From assembly GCA_036678685.1 (NCBI GenBank), contig JAZIHH010000020.1, forward strand, positions 62,001 through 126,000: 64,000 nt of DNA, read 5' to 3'. Under the pieces are notes generated by a model that searched no databases, was not told where the DNA came from, and saw nothing but the letters and a program-made list of their open reading frames with translations. Source of the stretch: JAZIHH01 sp036678685. Its GTDB lineage: Bacteria > Bacillota > UBA4882 > UBA10575. The translations under genes and the position numbers were made by a program. Below are positions 43,087 to 51,656 of the stretch, piece by piece. Each line of letters starts with the position of its first letter. Position 1 is the first letter of the stretch.

Positions 43087-44317
43087 CCCGGCCGGGGCGC
43101 CGGAAGGGGAACGCAAGATCCGGTGGGTGGCCGGGCGGATGCCGGTTTTAAACAGGATCAGGGAGAAATACCGGGGAGAAAAACCGCTGGCCGGTAAGAA
43201 AATCGCCGCCTGTATTCACCTGGAGGCAAAAACCGCCTATCTGGCCCTTACTTTAAAAGAGCTCGGCGCCGAAGTGTTTCTAACGGGAAGCAATCCCCTT
43301 TCCACCCAGGATGATGTGGCCGCCGCCTTGGTAAAAAAGGGCATCGCGGTTTTCGCGTGGTACGGGGCAACGGAAAAGGAGTATTTTTCCCACCTGGCCG
43401 ACACCCTGCGGGCCGGTCCGGAGTTTATAATTGATGACGGTGGGGATCTGACCTGTCTTTTACATACTGAATACCGGGATTTGTTGCCCGGGGTGGCCGG
43501 CGGGTGTGAAGAGACCACCACCGGCGTGAGACGGCTACGGGCCATGGCGGAGCGGGGAGAATTGGCCTTTCCCATACTGGCCGTGAATGACGCCTACTGT
43601 AAATATCTCTTCGACAACCGTTACGGCACCGGCCAGTCCACCTGGGACGGGATCATGAGGACCACCAATCTGGTGGTGGCCGGAAAAACGGTGGTGGTCG
43701 CCGGGTACGGGTGGTGTGGTAAAGGTGTGGCCATGCGGGCCAAAGGCCTGGGCGCCCGGGTGATTGTCTGCGAGGTGGAACCGGTACGGGCTTTGGAGGC
43801 GTTGATGGACGGGTTCACGGTTAAAACGTCGTCCGCCGCCGCCCGGGAAGGGGACATCTTTATCACGGCGACCGGAAATATCCGGGTCTTTCATGGCGAA
43901 CATTTCCGGGTCATGAAGGACGGAGCGCTGCTGGCCAACGCCGGCCATTTCGATGTGGAGATCGACAAGCAAGACCTGGCCAGGGTTGCGGTGGAAATAA
44001 ACGACGTGCGTAAAAACGTTAAGGAATATCTGATGCCCGACGGGCGACGGCTGTATTTGTTGAGCGAAGGGCGGTTGGTGAACCTGGCGGCCGGCGACGG
44101 CCACCCGGCGGAGATCATGGATCTCTCCTTCGCCCTTCAGGTTTTGTCGGTATTACATTTAAGGGAAACCGGTAACCGGCTGGCGCCCGGGGTCTATCCC
44201 GTACCGGAAAAAATCGACCGGACCGTTGCCGAACTGGCCTTGGCGGCGGCCGGGGTTGAGATTGACTCTTTGTCTGCGGAACAACAAAGATACCTTCACG
44301 AGTGGGGAAAAAGGTAA
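43064..44317 (+). CDS. ahcY: adenosylhomocysteinase family, possibly S-inosylhomocysteine hydrolase
   Basis: This 417-residue NAD-dependent enzyme is the short, archaeal/Thermotoga-like form. It releases homocysteine from a nucleosyl-homocysteine. The NAD site is VVVAGYGWCGKGVAMRA and the C-terminal motif NAGHFDVEID is intact. The adenine-binding motif, CLHMTVETA in human, reads CIHLEAKTA here, so human Thr57 and Glu59 are Glu54 and Lys56. Such changes remove the amino-group contacts and suit a 6-oxo base. With a deaminase next door, S-inosylhomocysteine is a credible substrate, as shown for a methanogen homologue. The ATG follows AGGAGGGAG, overlapping the mtnA end by 23 bp. Confidence 0.9.
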   Translation: MVEYRIRDPAGAPEGERKIRWVAGRMPVLNRIREKYRGEKPLAGKKIAACIHLEAKTAYLALTLKELGAEVFLTGSNPLSTQDDVAAALVKKGIAVFAWYGATEKEYFSHLADTLRAGPEFIIDDGGDLTCLLHTEYRDLLPGVAGGCEETTTGVRRLRAMAERGELAFPILAVNDAYCKYLFDNRYGTGQSTWDGIMRTTNLVVAGKTVVVAGYGWCGKGVAMRAKGLGARVIVCEVEPVRALEALMDGFTVKTSSAAAREGDIFITATGNIRVFHGEHFRVMKDGALLANAGHFDVEIDKQDLARVAVEINDVRKNVKEYLMPDGRRLYLLSEGRLVNLAAGDGHPAEIMDLSFALQVLSVLHLRETGNRLAPGVYPVPEKIDRTVAELALAAAGVEIDSLSAEQQRYLHEWGKR

Positions 44318-44331
44318 AGGAGGACAAAGAT

Positions 44332-45630
44332 GTGGGTACCATTCTGATTCGCGCCGGCTGGGTTTTACCGATGACCGGCGCCGGACCGTTAAAGGACGGG
44401 ATGATTAAGATTGTTGACGGTAAGATTACGCACGTGGGGCCGTGGCGGGAACCGCCCAAGGACGGGCCCCCGGCCGAATTTGTCGACGCCCGGGACCGGC
44501 TGGTGATGCCGGGGTTGATCAATACCCATACCCATGTGGCGATGGTTCTTTTCCGGGGCTTTGCCGACGATCTTCCCCTTATGACCTGGTTGAAAGAGAA
44601 GATCTGGCCTTTGGAGGCGAAATTAACCCCGGAGGATGTTTACTGGGGTACCCGGTTGGCCATCAACGAGATGCTTCTTTCCGGGACGACAACCTTTGCG
44701 GATATGTATTTTTACGAGGAGGAAATAGCGCGGGCGGTGGAAGAGACCGGGATCCGCGCGGTTCTTTCCCGGGGATTGATCGGGCATAGCGACCGGGCGG
44801 AGAAAGACTTGGCGGAAGCGGTGGCGGTGGCCAAGAAATGGCGGGGTAAGGCCGGAGGAAGAATCACCATGATGCTGGGACCGCATGCCCCCTACACCTG
44901 TCCACCGGGTTTTCTTAAGGAGGTGGTGGCCGAGGCCCGCCGTTACCAGTTGGGGCTCCATATCCATCTGGCGGAGACCAATGATGAACTGGCGGAAATC
45001 GGCAAAGAGTACGGGAAACGCCCCGTTGCTTACCTGGCGGAACAGGGGGTCTTCACCTGCCCGGTTCTGGCCGCCCATGCCGTGTGGCTGGATGACGGGG
45101 AAATCTCCTATCTTGCCCGGCAAAAAGTGGGAATTGCCCACAACCCTTCCAGTAATATGAAATTGGCCAGCGGAATTGCCCCCCTTCCCAAGCTGTTGGA
45201 GGCGAAAATCCCGGTGGGACTGGGGACCGACGGCGCGGCCAGCAATAATCGGCTTGATTTGTTGACGGAAACCAGAACCGCCGCTTTGCTCCACAAGGTA
45301 AAAACCGGGGACCCGACGGTAATATCGGCGGAGACGGCGTTAAAAATGGCCACCGTCTATGGGGCCCGCGCCTTGGGTCTGGGCGATACGGCCGGCAGTC
45401 TGGAACCGGGGAAACAGGCCGATCTCATTATGCTTGACTTAAATAAAAGTCACCTGGCCCCCGTCCATAACCCGTTTTCCCTGGTGGTCTATGCCGCCCG
45501 GGGCAGCGATGTCAGCGAGGTGATGGTGGGCGGCGAATGGCTGGTCAAGGAAGGAAAACTTATAAAATGGGAAGAAAATGAAGTAATCAAGGAAAGTTTG
45601 CGCTGTGTTCACTCCTTGGTTACAAGATAG
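44332..45630 (+). CDS. mtaD: 5-methylthioadenosine/S-adenosylhomocysteine deaminase
   Basis: This 432-residue amidohydrolase deaminates the adenine ring of methylthioadenosine, adenosylhomocysteine and related nucleosides. Metal ligands are in LINTHTHVAM, GLHIHLAETNDE and GLGTDGAASNNRLD; the catalytic Glu is in the AETND segment. GTG at 44332 follows AAAGGAGG; the upstream frame runs into ahcY. It is last in the mtnP-mtnA-ahcY-mtaD operon and would make the inosine forms used by the first and third enzymes. A 100-bp AT-rich spacer follows. Confidence 0.93.
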   Translation: MGTILIRAGWVLPMTGAGPLKDGMIKIVDGKITHVGPWREPPKDGPPAEFVDARDRLVMPGLINTHTHVAMVLFRGFADDLPLMTWLKEKIWPLEAKLTPEDVYWGTRLAINEMLLSGTTTFADMYFYEEEIARAVEETGIRAVLSRGLIGHSDRAEKDLAEAVAVAKKWRGKAGGRITMMLGPHAPYTCPPGFLKEVVAEARRYQLGLHIHLAETNDELAEIGKEYGKRPVAYLAEQGVFTCPVLAAHAVWLDDGEISYLARQKVGIAHNPSSNMKLASGIAPLPKLLEAKIPVGLGTDGAASNNRLDLLTETRTAALLHKVKTGDPTVISAETALKMATVYGARALGLGDTAGSLEPGKQADLIMLDLNKSHLAPVHNPFSLVVYAARGSDVSEVMVGGEWLVKEGKLIKWEENEVIKESLRCVHSLVTR

Positions 45631-45712
45631 TGAAATATTGAGAAAACAGAAAAAAAAACCAAGGATATAAGGGTAATTAAAAAAAATGCCGCTTAATGGT
45701 CATTAATTCCTT

Positions 45713-45741
45713 TTGCAGTTTATAATCCCGTCTGCTATGCT
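45713..45741 (+). promoter_or_regulatory. promoter of the structured RNA
   Basis: TTGCAG at 45713-45718, a 17-bp spacer and TATGCT at 45736-45741, with an overlapping TATAAG. The predicted RNA start is within a few bases of the first hairpin. Confidence 0.5.
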
Positions 45742-45747
45742 ATAAGT

Positions 45748-45921
45748 ACAGTCCTCGGGATTAAGGTGAATTCCGGGGACTGAGAGCTTCACTTTGAAGC
45801 TAGGCGCCGGTGACAGAGTGAGGGCTCGCCCTACTCTTGACCACGCCGGCAGTCAGAGTAGGTGAAGCAGTTCGATGCACGTTTTATCTTGTAACCATCG
45901 ATGAGGTGGTTCCTTTTTTTT
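45748..45921 (+). ncRNA. unassigned structured RNA upstream of nrdR
   Basis: About 175 nt without a credible gene fold into several stems: a 14-bp hairpin at 45749-45762/45769-45782; AGCTTC/GAAGCT at 45785-45801; GCCGG (45806-45810) with CCGGC (45846-45850) enclosing a bulged stem AGAGTgAGGG/CCCTACTCT. GCTTCAC (45786-45792) can pair instead with GTGAAGC (45862-45868), offering two exclusive folds. It ends with AACCA/TGGTT and eight T (45893-45921). This could be a riboswitch-like leader or a free small RNA. It fits none of the classes I tested by eye, including TPP, cobalamin, c-di-AMP, glycine, THF, 6S, SRP and tmRNA. Confidence 0.6.
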
Positions 45922-46080
45922 GTTCTCTTTTTTTATGTTCAAGAAAAACAGTCCCTTCAATCCTGACGCCGGTTTGTACGGGCGGTATCAAATGTGAGTC
46001 CAAATCGGTAAATAACAAAGCGCGAGGGGGATGGACGGGGGTATTAACGGGATAAAAAGGGATTTCCCGGCCGTTAAAAA

Positions 46081-46110
46081 TTGGACAACGCAACATCTTG
46101 TCTTTATAAT
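46081..46110 (+). promoter_or_regulatory. promoter of nrdR-nrdD
   Basis: TTGGAC at 46081-46086, an 18-bp spacer and TATAAT at 46105-46110. Together with the NrdR box just downstream it should drive nrdR and nrdD. Confidence 0.65.
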
Positions 46111-46119
46111 ATTTATTGA

Positions 46120-46135
46120 CCACTATATATTGTAT
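46120..46135 (+). promoter_or_regulatory. NrdR box
   Basis: CCACTATATATTGTAT fits the NrdR operator consensus (acaCWATATATWGtgt) with few mismatches. It overlaps the expected RNA start of nrdR, so NrdR bound here would block its own operon, including the ribonucleotide reductase gene. A second box, usually one to three turns away, is not clear. Confidence 0.7.
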
Positions 46136-46206
46136 TCCGGCCTCTGCGGCGGAATAACACCGGACGGACCGGCGGTCCTCGATCTTACCGGGAGGGGGGA
46201 TAAAAA

Positions 46207-46671
46207 GTGCGTTGCCCGTATTGTAATCACCCGGAGAGCCGGGTGGTTGACTCCCGGGCGGCGGAGGAGGGAATGACCATCCGCCGCCGGCGCGAGTGTT
46301 TGGAGTGTGAAAAAAGATATACCACCTACGAACGGCCGGAACAGGAACCCTTGATTGTCATAAAAAAGGATAGGCGGCGTGAACCCTTTGACCGCCAGAA
46401 AATTTTGACCGGTCTCTTGAAAGCCTGTGAAAAACGGCCCCTTTCTTTTGAAAAAATAGAAAAGCTGGTGACCGGGGTGGAACAGGAGATACGCAAACGG
46501 ACCGATAATGAGGTTCCCAGCGCCGTCATTGGCGAACTGGTCATGGAACGCCTTAAAGAACTCGATGAAGTTGCCTACGTGCGTTTTGCCTCTGTCTACC
46601 GGCAGTTTAAAGATCTTGATATTTTTATGAAAGAACTGCACCGTCTTTTACAGGCAAGAAAGCAGCAATAA
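46207..46671 (+). CDS. nrdR: transcriptional repressor NrdR
   Basis: NrdR senses ATP/dATP and represses ribonucleotide reductase genes. The 154-residue product has the zinc ribbon ([15 protein letters not shown] ... [13 protein letters not shown]) and the ATP-cone domain from residue 45 on ([20 protein letters not shown]). GTG at 46207 has a GGGAGGGGGG site. It is 17 bp before nrdD, and a matching operator sits at its promoter, so self-control and control of nrdD are expected. Confidence 0.97.
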   Translation: MRCPYCNHPESRVVDSRAAEEGMTIRRRRECLECEKRYTTYERPEQEPLIVIKKDRRREPFDRQKILTGLLKACEKRPLSFEKIEKLVTGVEQEIRKRTDNEVPSAVIGELVMERLKELDEVAYVRFASVYRQFKDLDIFMKELHRLLQARKQQ

Positions 46672-46688
46672 AGGAAAGGAGCGGGAAA

Positions 46689-48782
46689 ATGGCCAAGACT
46701 CAAAACGAATTGCGTCAGCAAAGGCCAAAAGCCAGACTGGTTACCTTGTCGCGGACACCGGATTATACCTTTCGTTCGATTCAGAAGAGGGACGGAAGAA
46801 TCGTCGAATTTAATGTGAGCAAAATCGCCGACGCTATTTTTAAGGCCGCTCGGGCTGTCGGCGGCGAAGACCGGCAACTGGCGGAAGAACTGGCTTGGGT
46901 CGTCACCAATTATCTGGCCAAAACGAAGGGCCCGGGTATTCCTACGGTGGAGGAGGTACAAGACGCCGTTGAAAAAGTTTTGATCGAGACCGGACATGCC
47001 AAAACCGCCAAGGCCTATATTCTCTACCGCGACCGGCGCACCCGCCTCCGGGAGACCAAATCGGAACTTATGGACGCGGTGGAGGAAATCCTGGTGGAGA
47101 CCAACCGGGAGAACGCCAATATCAGCAACTCGCCCTCTGCCAAGATGCTGCAGATCGCTTCGGCGGCCAGCAAAAGGTATTACCTGTACCGCTTGATCCC
47201 CGAGGAGTTTTCCCAGGCGCATCTGGAGGGGGATATCCATATCCACGACTTGGATTTTTACGGAAAAACCTTGACCTGTATTCAAATTCCCTTGGCAAAA
47301 CTGCTGACCGAAGGGTTCGACAACGGCCACGGTTACATACGTCCGCCGAAGAGGATCTCTTCCGCCTCGGCTTTGGCGGCCATTATTTTGCAAAGCTCGC
47401 AAAATGACATGCACGGGGGCCAGTCTTTTGCCTTTTTTGACCGGGACATGGCGCCCTTTGTGCGAGGAGCCAGTGAGGACGAGGTTTTTCAGGCCATGGA
47501 GGCGTTGATTTATAATCTCAACTCCATGCACAGCCGGGCCGGGGCCCAGGTACCGTTTAGCAGTATTAATCTGGGTACGGATACCACTCCCGAGGGACGG
47601 CTGGTCACCCGTTCACTCCTCCTGGCCCACGAACGGGGACTGGGGCGGGGGGAGACCCCGATCTTCCCCAACATCATCTTCCGGGTGAAAAAAGGAGTCA
47701 ACTTTGAACCGGGCGACCCGAACTACGACCTTTTCCAGCTGGCGATGAGGACCGCCGCCCGGCGGCTTAATCCCACCTTTTCCTTTATGGACAGCAGTTT
47801 TAATTCCCCTTACGGCACGGAAGTAAGTTACATGGGTTGCCGGACACGGGTGATTGCCAACCGGCACGGCCCGGAGGTCTCCACCGGGCGGGGCAATCTT
47901 TCTTTCACCACCATTAACCTGCCCCGTCTGGCGTTAAAGGCCAAAGGGGATCTCGAAGCTTTCTACCGCCATCTCGACCGGATGCTGAATCTCGCAGCCG
48001 GACAGCTCTATCACCGTTTCCGGGTCCAGGCGAAATTAAAAGTAAAGGATATGCCCTTTCTGATGGGACAGGGTTTGTATATGGGTTCGGAAAAACTGCG
48101 TCCGGACGATGCGATCGAGCCCGTGATCAAGCATGGCACCCTTTCCATCGGTTTTATCGGGCTGGCGGAAACCCTTATTGTTTTAACCGGTTCGCACCAC
48201 GGGGAGGATAACGCCGCCCACCGGCTGGGCCTGGAGATTGTGAGCCACATGCGCCGGCGGGTTGATGAATTCTGTGAAGAATATGACCTCAACTTTACCC
48301 TGCTGGCCACGCCTGCGGAAGGTCTTGCCGGCCGTTTTGTGGCTTTGGACCGGCAACGCTTCGGCCGGATTCCGGGAGTTACGGATAAAGAGTATTATAC
48401 CAACAGTTTTCATCTTCCCGTCAGTCACGAGATCAGTTGTTACGAAAAGATCGTTTTGGAGGGGCCTTTCCACCGGTTGACCAATGCCGGTCATATCAGC
48501 TATGTGGAGTTGGATGCGCCGCCGGTCGACAATCTCGAGGCGGTGGAGGCGATTTTAAGGAAGATGGCCGCCTGCGACATGGGTTATGTGGGCATCAACT
48601 TTCCAGTGGACGAGTGTCACGCCTGCGGCAAACACGGTATTTTCCCCGGGAACTGCCCGGCCTGCGGTTCCGATTTTATCCGCCGGGTGCGCCGGATCAC
48701 CGGCTACCTTTCTACCGTCGACCGGTTTAATGACGCCAAGAAGAAGGAGTTGGCCGAGAGAAAACCGCATTATTATAAATGA
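46689..48782 (+). CDS. nrdD: anaerobic (class III) ribonucleoside-triphosphate reductase
   Basis: This 697-residue glycyl-radical enzyme makes deoxynucleotides without oxygen. It has an N-terminal ATP cone (SIQKRDGRIVEFNVSKIADA), the catalytic core (SALAAIILQSSQNDMHGGQS), a zinc-binding CHACGKHGIFPGNCPACG and the radical loop RRITGYLSTV, with the radical Gly near residue 672. The activating enzyme NrdG is not found next to it, although usual. The gene overlaps the next one by four bases (ATGA). The enzyme implies growth without air. Confidence 0.96.
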   Translation: MAKTQNELRQQRPKARLVTLSRTPDYTFRSIQKRDGRIVEFNVSKIADAIFKAARAVGGEDRQLAEELAWVVTNYLAKTKGPGIPTVEEVQDAVEKVLIETGHAKTAKAYILYRDRRTRLRETKSELMDAVEEILVETNRENANISNSPSAKMLQIASAASKRYYLYRLIPEEFSQAHLEGDIHIHDLDFYGKTLTCIQIPLAKLLTEGFDNGHGYIRPPKRISSASALAAIILQSSQNDMHGGQSFAFFDRDMAPFVRGASEDEVFQAMEALIYNLNSMHSRAGAQVPFSSINLGTDTTPEGRLVTRSLLLAHERGLGRGETPIFPNIIFRVKKGVNFEPGDPNYDLFQLAMRTAARRLNPTFSFMDSSFNSPYGTEVSYMGCRTRVIANRHGPEVSTGRGNLSFTTINLPRLALKAKGDLEAFYRHLDRMLNLAAGQLYHRFRVQAKLKVKDMPFLMGQGLYMGSEKLRPDDAIEPVIKHGTLSIGFIGLAETLIVLTGSHHGEDNAAHRLGLEIVSHMRRRVDEFCEEYDLNFTLLATPAEGLAGRFVALDRQRFGRIPGVTDKEYYTNSFHLPVSHEISCYEKIVLEGPFHRLTNAGHISYVELDAPPVDNLEAVEAILRKMAACDMGYVGINFPVDECHACGKHGIFPGNCPACGSDFIRRVRRITGYLSTVDRFNDAKKKELAERKPHYYK

Positions 48783-50152
48783 GTTATATGCCCGGCGCCG
48801 TTTACCGGGCCGGCGGAGGCCGGTTGTGGATGGTGAAAGCCGTGGAAAAGGTCAGGCAGGAAGTATTAAAACTCTTTACCCCGGAACAGTGGAAAACAGC
48901 CCGGGAATACTGGCGGGAAGGATTGGTCTGGGCGACCTATTATGGGGACGGAATATGGCAGGGAAAAGTCGCCGGCAGTTTGGACCATTACCGGGTCAGA
49001 GTCAGACGGCTGGGGAAGGGGTGGCAGACGGAGTGTTCCTGTTGGGAGCGGAGGGCCCGCTGCCGGCATGCGGCGGCCCTTTTATGGGGGTGGCTGGCGG
49101 AACCGGAGAAGTTTACACCGGTGGAGGAGTTGACGGAGAGCATTGCCCGCTTGTCGCGGACCGATGCCGTTGAGCTCCTTTACCGGGCGGCCCTGGAAGA
49201 AGCGGAATTGGTGAAAAAACTCCTGGCCGGGGCGGACGAGGGGAAGAGGAGGCGGGTTTCGCTACCCGGCCTCTTATACCTGGTCAAGAGTTTGCAACTG
49301 GATACCGGGTCCCCCTGGTTGAGCCGGCGGCTTTGGGAGGAACGGTGGGGTAACTTGCTGGCCGCCGTGGAAGACGGGTTGCAGGAGGAACCTGGGAAAG
49401 CCTGGCCGGCCCTGCTCCTCCTGGCCGAGAAAATGCTGGATTTTTGTCTTTCTCTTGCCGCGGGGGAGACGGCCGCCGGTGATGTTGCGGCCTTGGTGGC
49501 ATTGCTGGGCCGGCGCCCGGAACAGCAGATCCCCGCCAGGATAAGCGAAAAACTTCTGGACTATTATTTAAACTCCCCCTTGTCCGGCGAGGAAGAAGAG
49601 AAATTTTACCCCTTTTTTCACCGGTTGTGCGCGGTCAAAGGCGGGAAATTTCTCTTGGAACTGCTCCGGCCGAAAGTTGAAGGGGAAGGGAACTTTCTTG
49701 CCGGGGTGCGGGGGATCCGCCTGGCCGCCAAGTTGTTGTCCGGAACAGAAAATTTTCAAGAGTTGGCCCGCTGGTGCCTGGCGGATTGCCGCCGCTTGTT
49801 ACCGCTTTTGGATTATTTGGAGGAACAAGGAAAGTACCGGGAGGCGAAGAACCTGTTGCAGAAGGCTTTGCCGCTGTTTGCGGCCCCGTCCGGCCGTTAC
49901 CTTTACCGTCTGCGTCTGGCCGCCCTCCACCGGATGTTGGGTGAAAACAGACGCGCGCTTTACCTTGGGGTATTGAATTTCGCCGAGCGTCCGGGCAGGG
50001 AGGAGTATTTTACCCTGAAAAGGCTGGCTACGCTCACCGGGGATTGGCAAACGATCAAGCCCCGACTGTGGCAAAGCATGGCCGCAAAAGCTCCCGCCTT
50101 GTTAGAAGAGGTTGCTATTATGGGGGAAAGGATTTTGCCGGAACCCACTTGA
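48779..50152 (+). CDS. SWIM zinc-finger protein
   Basis: This 457-residue protein has a SWIM finger near residues 80-91 (CSCWERRARCRH, the CxC...CxH pattern) and a long helical C-terminal region of about 350 residues with no motif I can name. SWIM domains bind DNA or proteins. It shares an ATGA overlap with nrdD, so it is translated together with it, at the position where nrdG is often found. It has no resemblance to NrdG. Similar SWIM proteins often accompany helicases, but none is here. Function unknown. Confidence 0.75.
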   Translation: MSYMPGAVYRAGGGRLWMVKAVEKVRQEVLKLFTPEQWKTAREYWREGLVWATYYGDGIWQGKVAGSLDHYRVRVRRLGKGWQTECSCWERRARCRHAAALLWGWLAEPEKFTPVEELTESIARLSRTDAVELLYRAALEEAELVKKLLAGADEGKRRRVSLPGLLYLVKSLQLDTGSPWLSRRLWEERWGNLLAAVEDGLQEEPGKAWPALLLLAEKMLDFCLSLAAGETAAGDVAALVALLGRRPEQQIPARISEKLLDYYLNSPLSGEEEEKFYPFFHRLCAVKGGKFLLELLRPKVEGEGNFLAGVRGIRLAAKLLSGTENFQELARWCLADCRRLLPLLDYLEEQGKYREAKNLLQKALPLFAAPSGRYLYRLRLAALHRMLGENRRALYLGVLNFAERPGREEYFTLKRLATLTGDWQTIKPRLWQSMAAKAPALLEEVAIMGERILPEPT

Positions 50153-50192
50153 ATTCGGGGAAGGCTTGTGTTAGAATATGATTGCTGGTTAT

Positions 50193-50268
50193 GCCGGTGT
50201 AGCTCAATTGGCAGAGCAGCTGATTTGTAATCAGCAGGTTACCGGTTCAAGTCCGGTCGCCGGCTCCA
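50193..50268 (+). tRNA. tRNA-Thr (anticodon TGT)
   Basis: This 76-nt tRNA has acceptor stem GCCGGTG/CGCCGGC and encoded TCCA end. The anticodon stem GCTGA/TCAGC holds loop TTTGTAA, anticodon TGT for ACA codons. D-arm and T-arm (ACCGGTTCAAGTCCGGT) are normal. Confidence 0.97.
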
Positions 50269-50280
50269 GAACGAAAAAAC

Positions 50281-50306
50281 ACCTCTTCCGGCGGAAGAGG
50301 TTTTTT
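50281..50306 (+). terminator. terminator after tRNA-Thr
   Basis: CCTCTTCC/GGAAGAGG with a GGC loop, then six T, directly after the tRNA. Confidence 0.88.
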
Positions 50307-50335
50307 AATGATAGGAACAAAGAAACGGGAAGGAC

Positions 50336-50356
50336 CCGGAGAGTCCCGGGTCCCGG
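50336..50356 (-). terminator. possible terminator of the small spore peptide gene
   Basis: On the minus strand GGACCCGG, a short loop and CCGGGTCC lie just after the 33-residue gene. The following T tract is weak. Confidence 0.4.
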
Positions 50357-50367
50357 TGTTTGTTAAG

Positions 50368-50469
50368 TTAGAACAGGTTGTTACCGCACAGGCAACAAAG
50401 CAGAAGTAGAATGATCAGCAAAGGAAAACAATTATCCCTATCCCGACGGAACACGCCCGTATCAGCCAT
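50368..50469 (-). CDS. 33-residue Cys/Leu-rich peptide, likely spore-associated
   Basis: The peptide starts MADTGVFRRDRDN and ends CFPLLIILLLLCCLCGNNLF, a basic head and one short hydrophobic stretch with a CC.C.G tail. Tiny peptides of this type (YjcZ-like, often ending in FLLLLCCGC) are typical of spore formers and are found in the coat or membrane. ATG at 50469 follows GAGAGGAGA with 8-bp spacing, which argues for real translation. A longer frame upstream to 50562 lacks a ribosome site. Confidence 0.6.
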   Translation of the reverse strand: MADTGVFRRDRDNCFPLLIILLLLCCLCGNNLF

Positions 50470-50675
50470 ATCCGGATTCTCCTCTCGTCTAATTTTCGCG
50501 GGGAACAGTTTCTCCCCTACGCTACAGAATATGAACCCGCAGTCTGGGAAGAAACAGGGCAAAAGAACTTTTTCCGGGGCCGGCTTTGTTTTTCTTCCCT
50601 GGCCGGCCGGAGTTCCCCAACCGGAATAACCGCCAATGGAAAGACACGGGCAAGGGTGGAGAGGAGGTTGAAAAA

Positions 50676-51656
50676 GTGTTGTACCCTTTGCGCTTCCAAC
50701 CGGTTTATAAAGAACGGATCTGGGGAGGCACCAGCCTCCGGGACGAACTGGGACGCCCGATCCCCGGGGAGAGGATTGGCGAGAGTTGGGAGATAACCTG
50801 CAGGAAAGAGGCGATGAGCCGGGTGGCGGAAGGTCCCCTGCGGGGAAAGGCCCTGGCGGAACTGGTCCGGGAGTACGGACCGGCGCTGTTGGGAAGGGAA
50901 ATGCCCGGCGACAACTTTCCTCTTTTACTAAAAATTCTCGATGCCCGGGAAGTCTTATCCGTACAGGTGCACCCGGACGATGAATTTGCCCGGCGAGAGG
51001 AAGGAGAGGCGGGTAAAACCGAAGTCTGGTACATTCTCAAGGCCCGGCCGGGAGCGAAAATCGTTTACGGGCTCCGGCCCGGGATCACCAGGGAGGATTT
51101 TGCCTCCGCCCTTGAACGGGGCGAGTTGGAGCGGTGTCTGAACGAAGTGGAGGTGAGGCCGGGGGAAGTCTATCCCATCCCCGCCGGGCTGGTCCATGCC
51201 CTGGGCGGCGGGATTATGGTGGTGGAATTACAGCAGAATTCCGACCTTACTTACCGCGTTTATGACTGGAACCGGGTGGATAAAAACGGGCGTTCCCGCC
51301 GCCTGCACGTGGAGAAAGCTTTGCAGGTGATTGAGTTTGGCAAGCCTCCGCCCGGCGTCTTGACCCCGGGACGGGAGAAAGATGGTTTTCTCCTGGAAAA
51401 CGCGTATTTTTCCCTTTATTATCACCGGGTGACCGGGGAAAAGGTGATGACCTGCGGACCGGAGTCTTTTGCCGTGATGATTGCCGTGGCGGGAAAAGGG
51501 GAGCTTTGGTACGAAGGAAAGGCTTATTCCCTGGGATATGGCGATTCCTTTCTCCTTCCCGCCTGCCTGGGGGAGTATAAATTGCGCGGAGAACTTGCTG
51601 TTCTGGCCGGTTATGCCAAACCGGCCCCGGCGGTATTGCCCCGGAGAAAAAACTAA
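50676..51656 (+). CDS. manA: mannose-6-phosphate isomerase, class I
   Basis: This zinc enzyme interconverts mannose-6-phosphate and fructose-6-phosphate. It has 326 residues, the short Firmicutes type. It starts LYPLRFQPVYKERIWGGTSL; zinc ligands are in LSVQVHPDDEFA (QVHPDD) and PAGLVHALGGGIMVVELQQ. GTG at 50676 follows GAGAGGAGG by 7 bp; in-frame codons further upstream lie outside homology. It stands alone between the spore peptide and rnjA. Confidence 0.94.
   Translation: MLYPLRFQPVYKERIWGGTSLRDELGRPIPGERIGESWEITCRKEAMSRVAEGPLRGKALAELVREYGPALLGREMPGDNFPLLLKILDAREVLSVQVHPDDEFARREEGEAGKTEVWYILKARPGAKIVYGLRPGITREDFASALERGELERCLNEVEVRPGEVYPIPAGLVHALGGGIMVVELQQNSDLTYRVYDWNRVDKNGRSRRLHVEKALQVIEFGKPPPGVLTPGREKDGFLLENAYFSLYYHRVTGEKVMTCGPESFAVMIAVAGKGELWYEGKAYSLGYGDSFLLPACLGEYKLRGELAVLAGYAKPAPAVLPRRKN

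Noticed and set aside
45748..45921. TPP riboswitch suggested by CTGAGAG
   Set aside because: The ACCTGATCTGGATAAT half of the thi-box is missing.
45837..46055. Small protein gene in the nrdR leader
   Set aside because: It lies over the RNA terminator and promoter, has no ribosome site and no recognisable domain.
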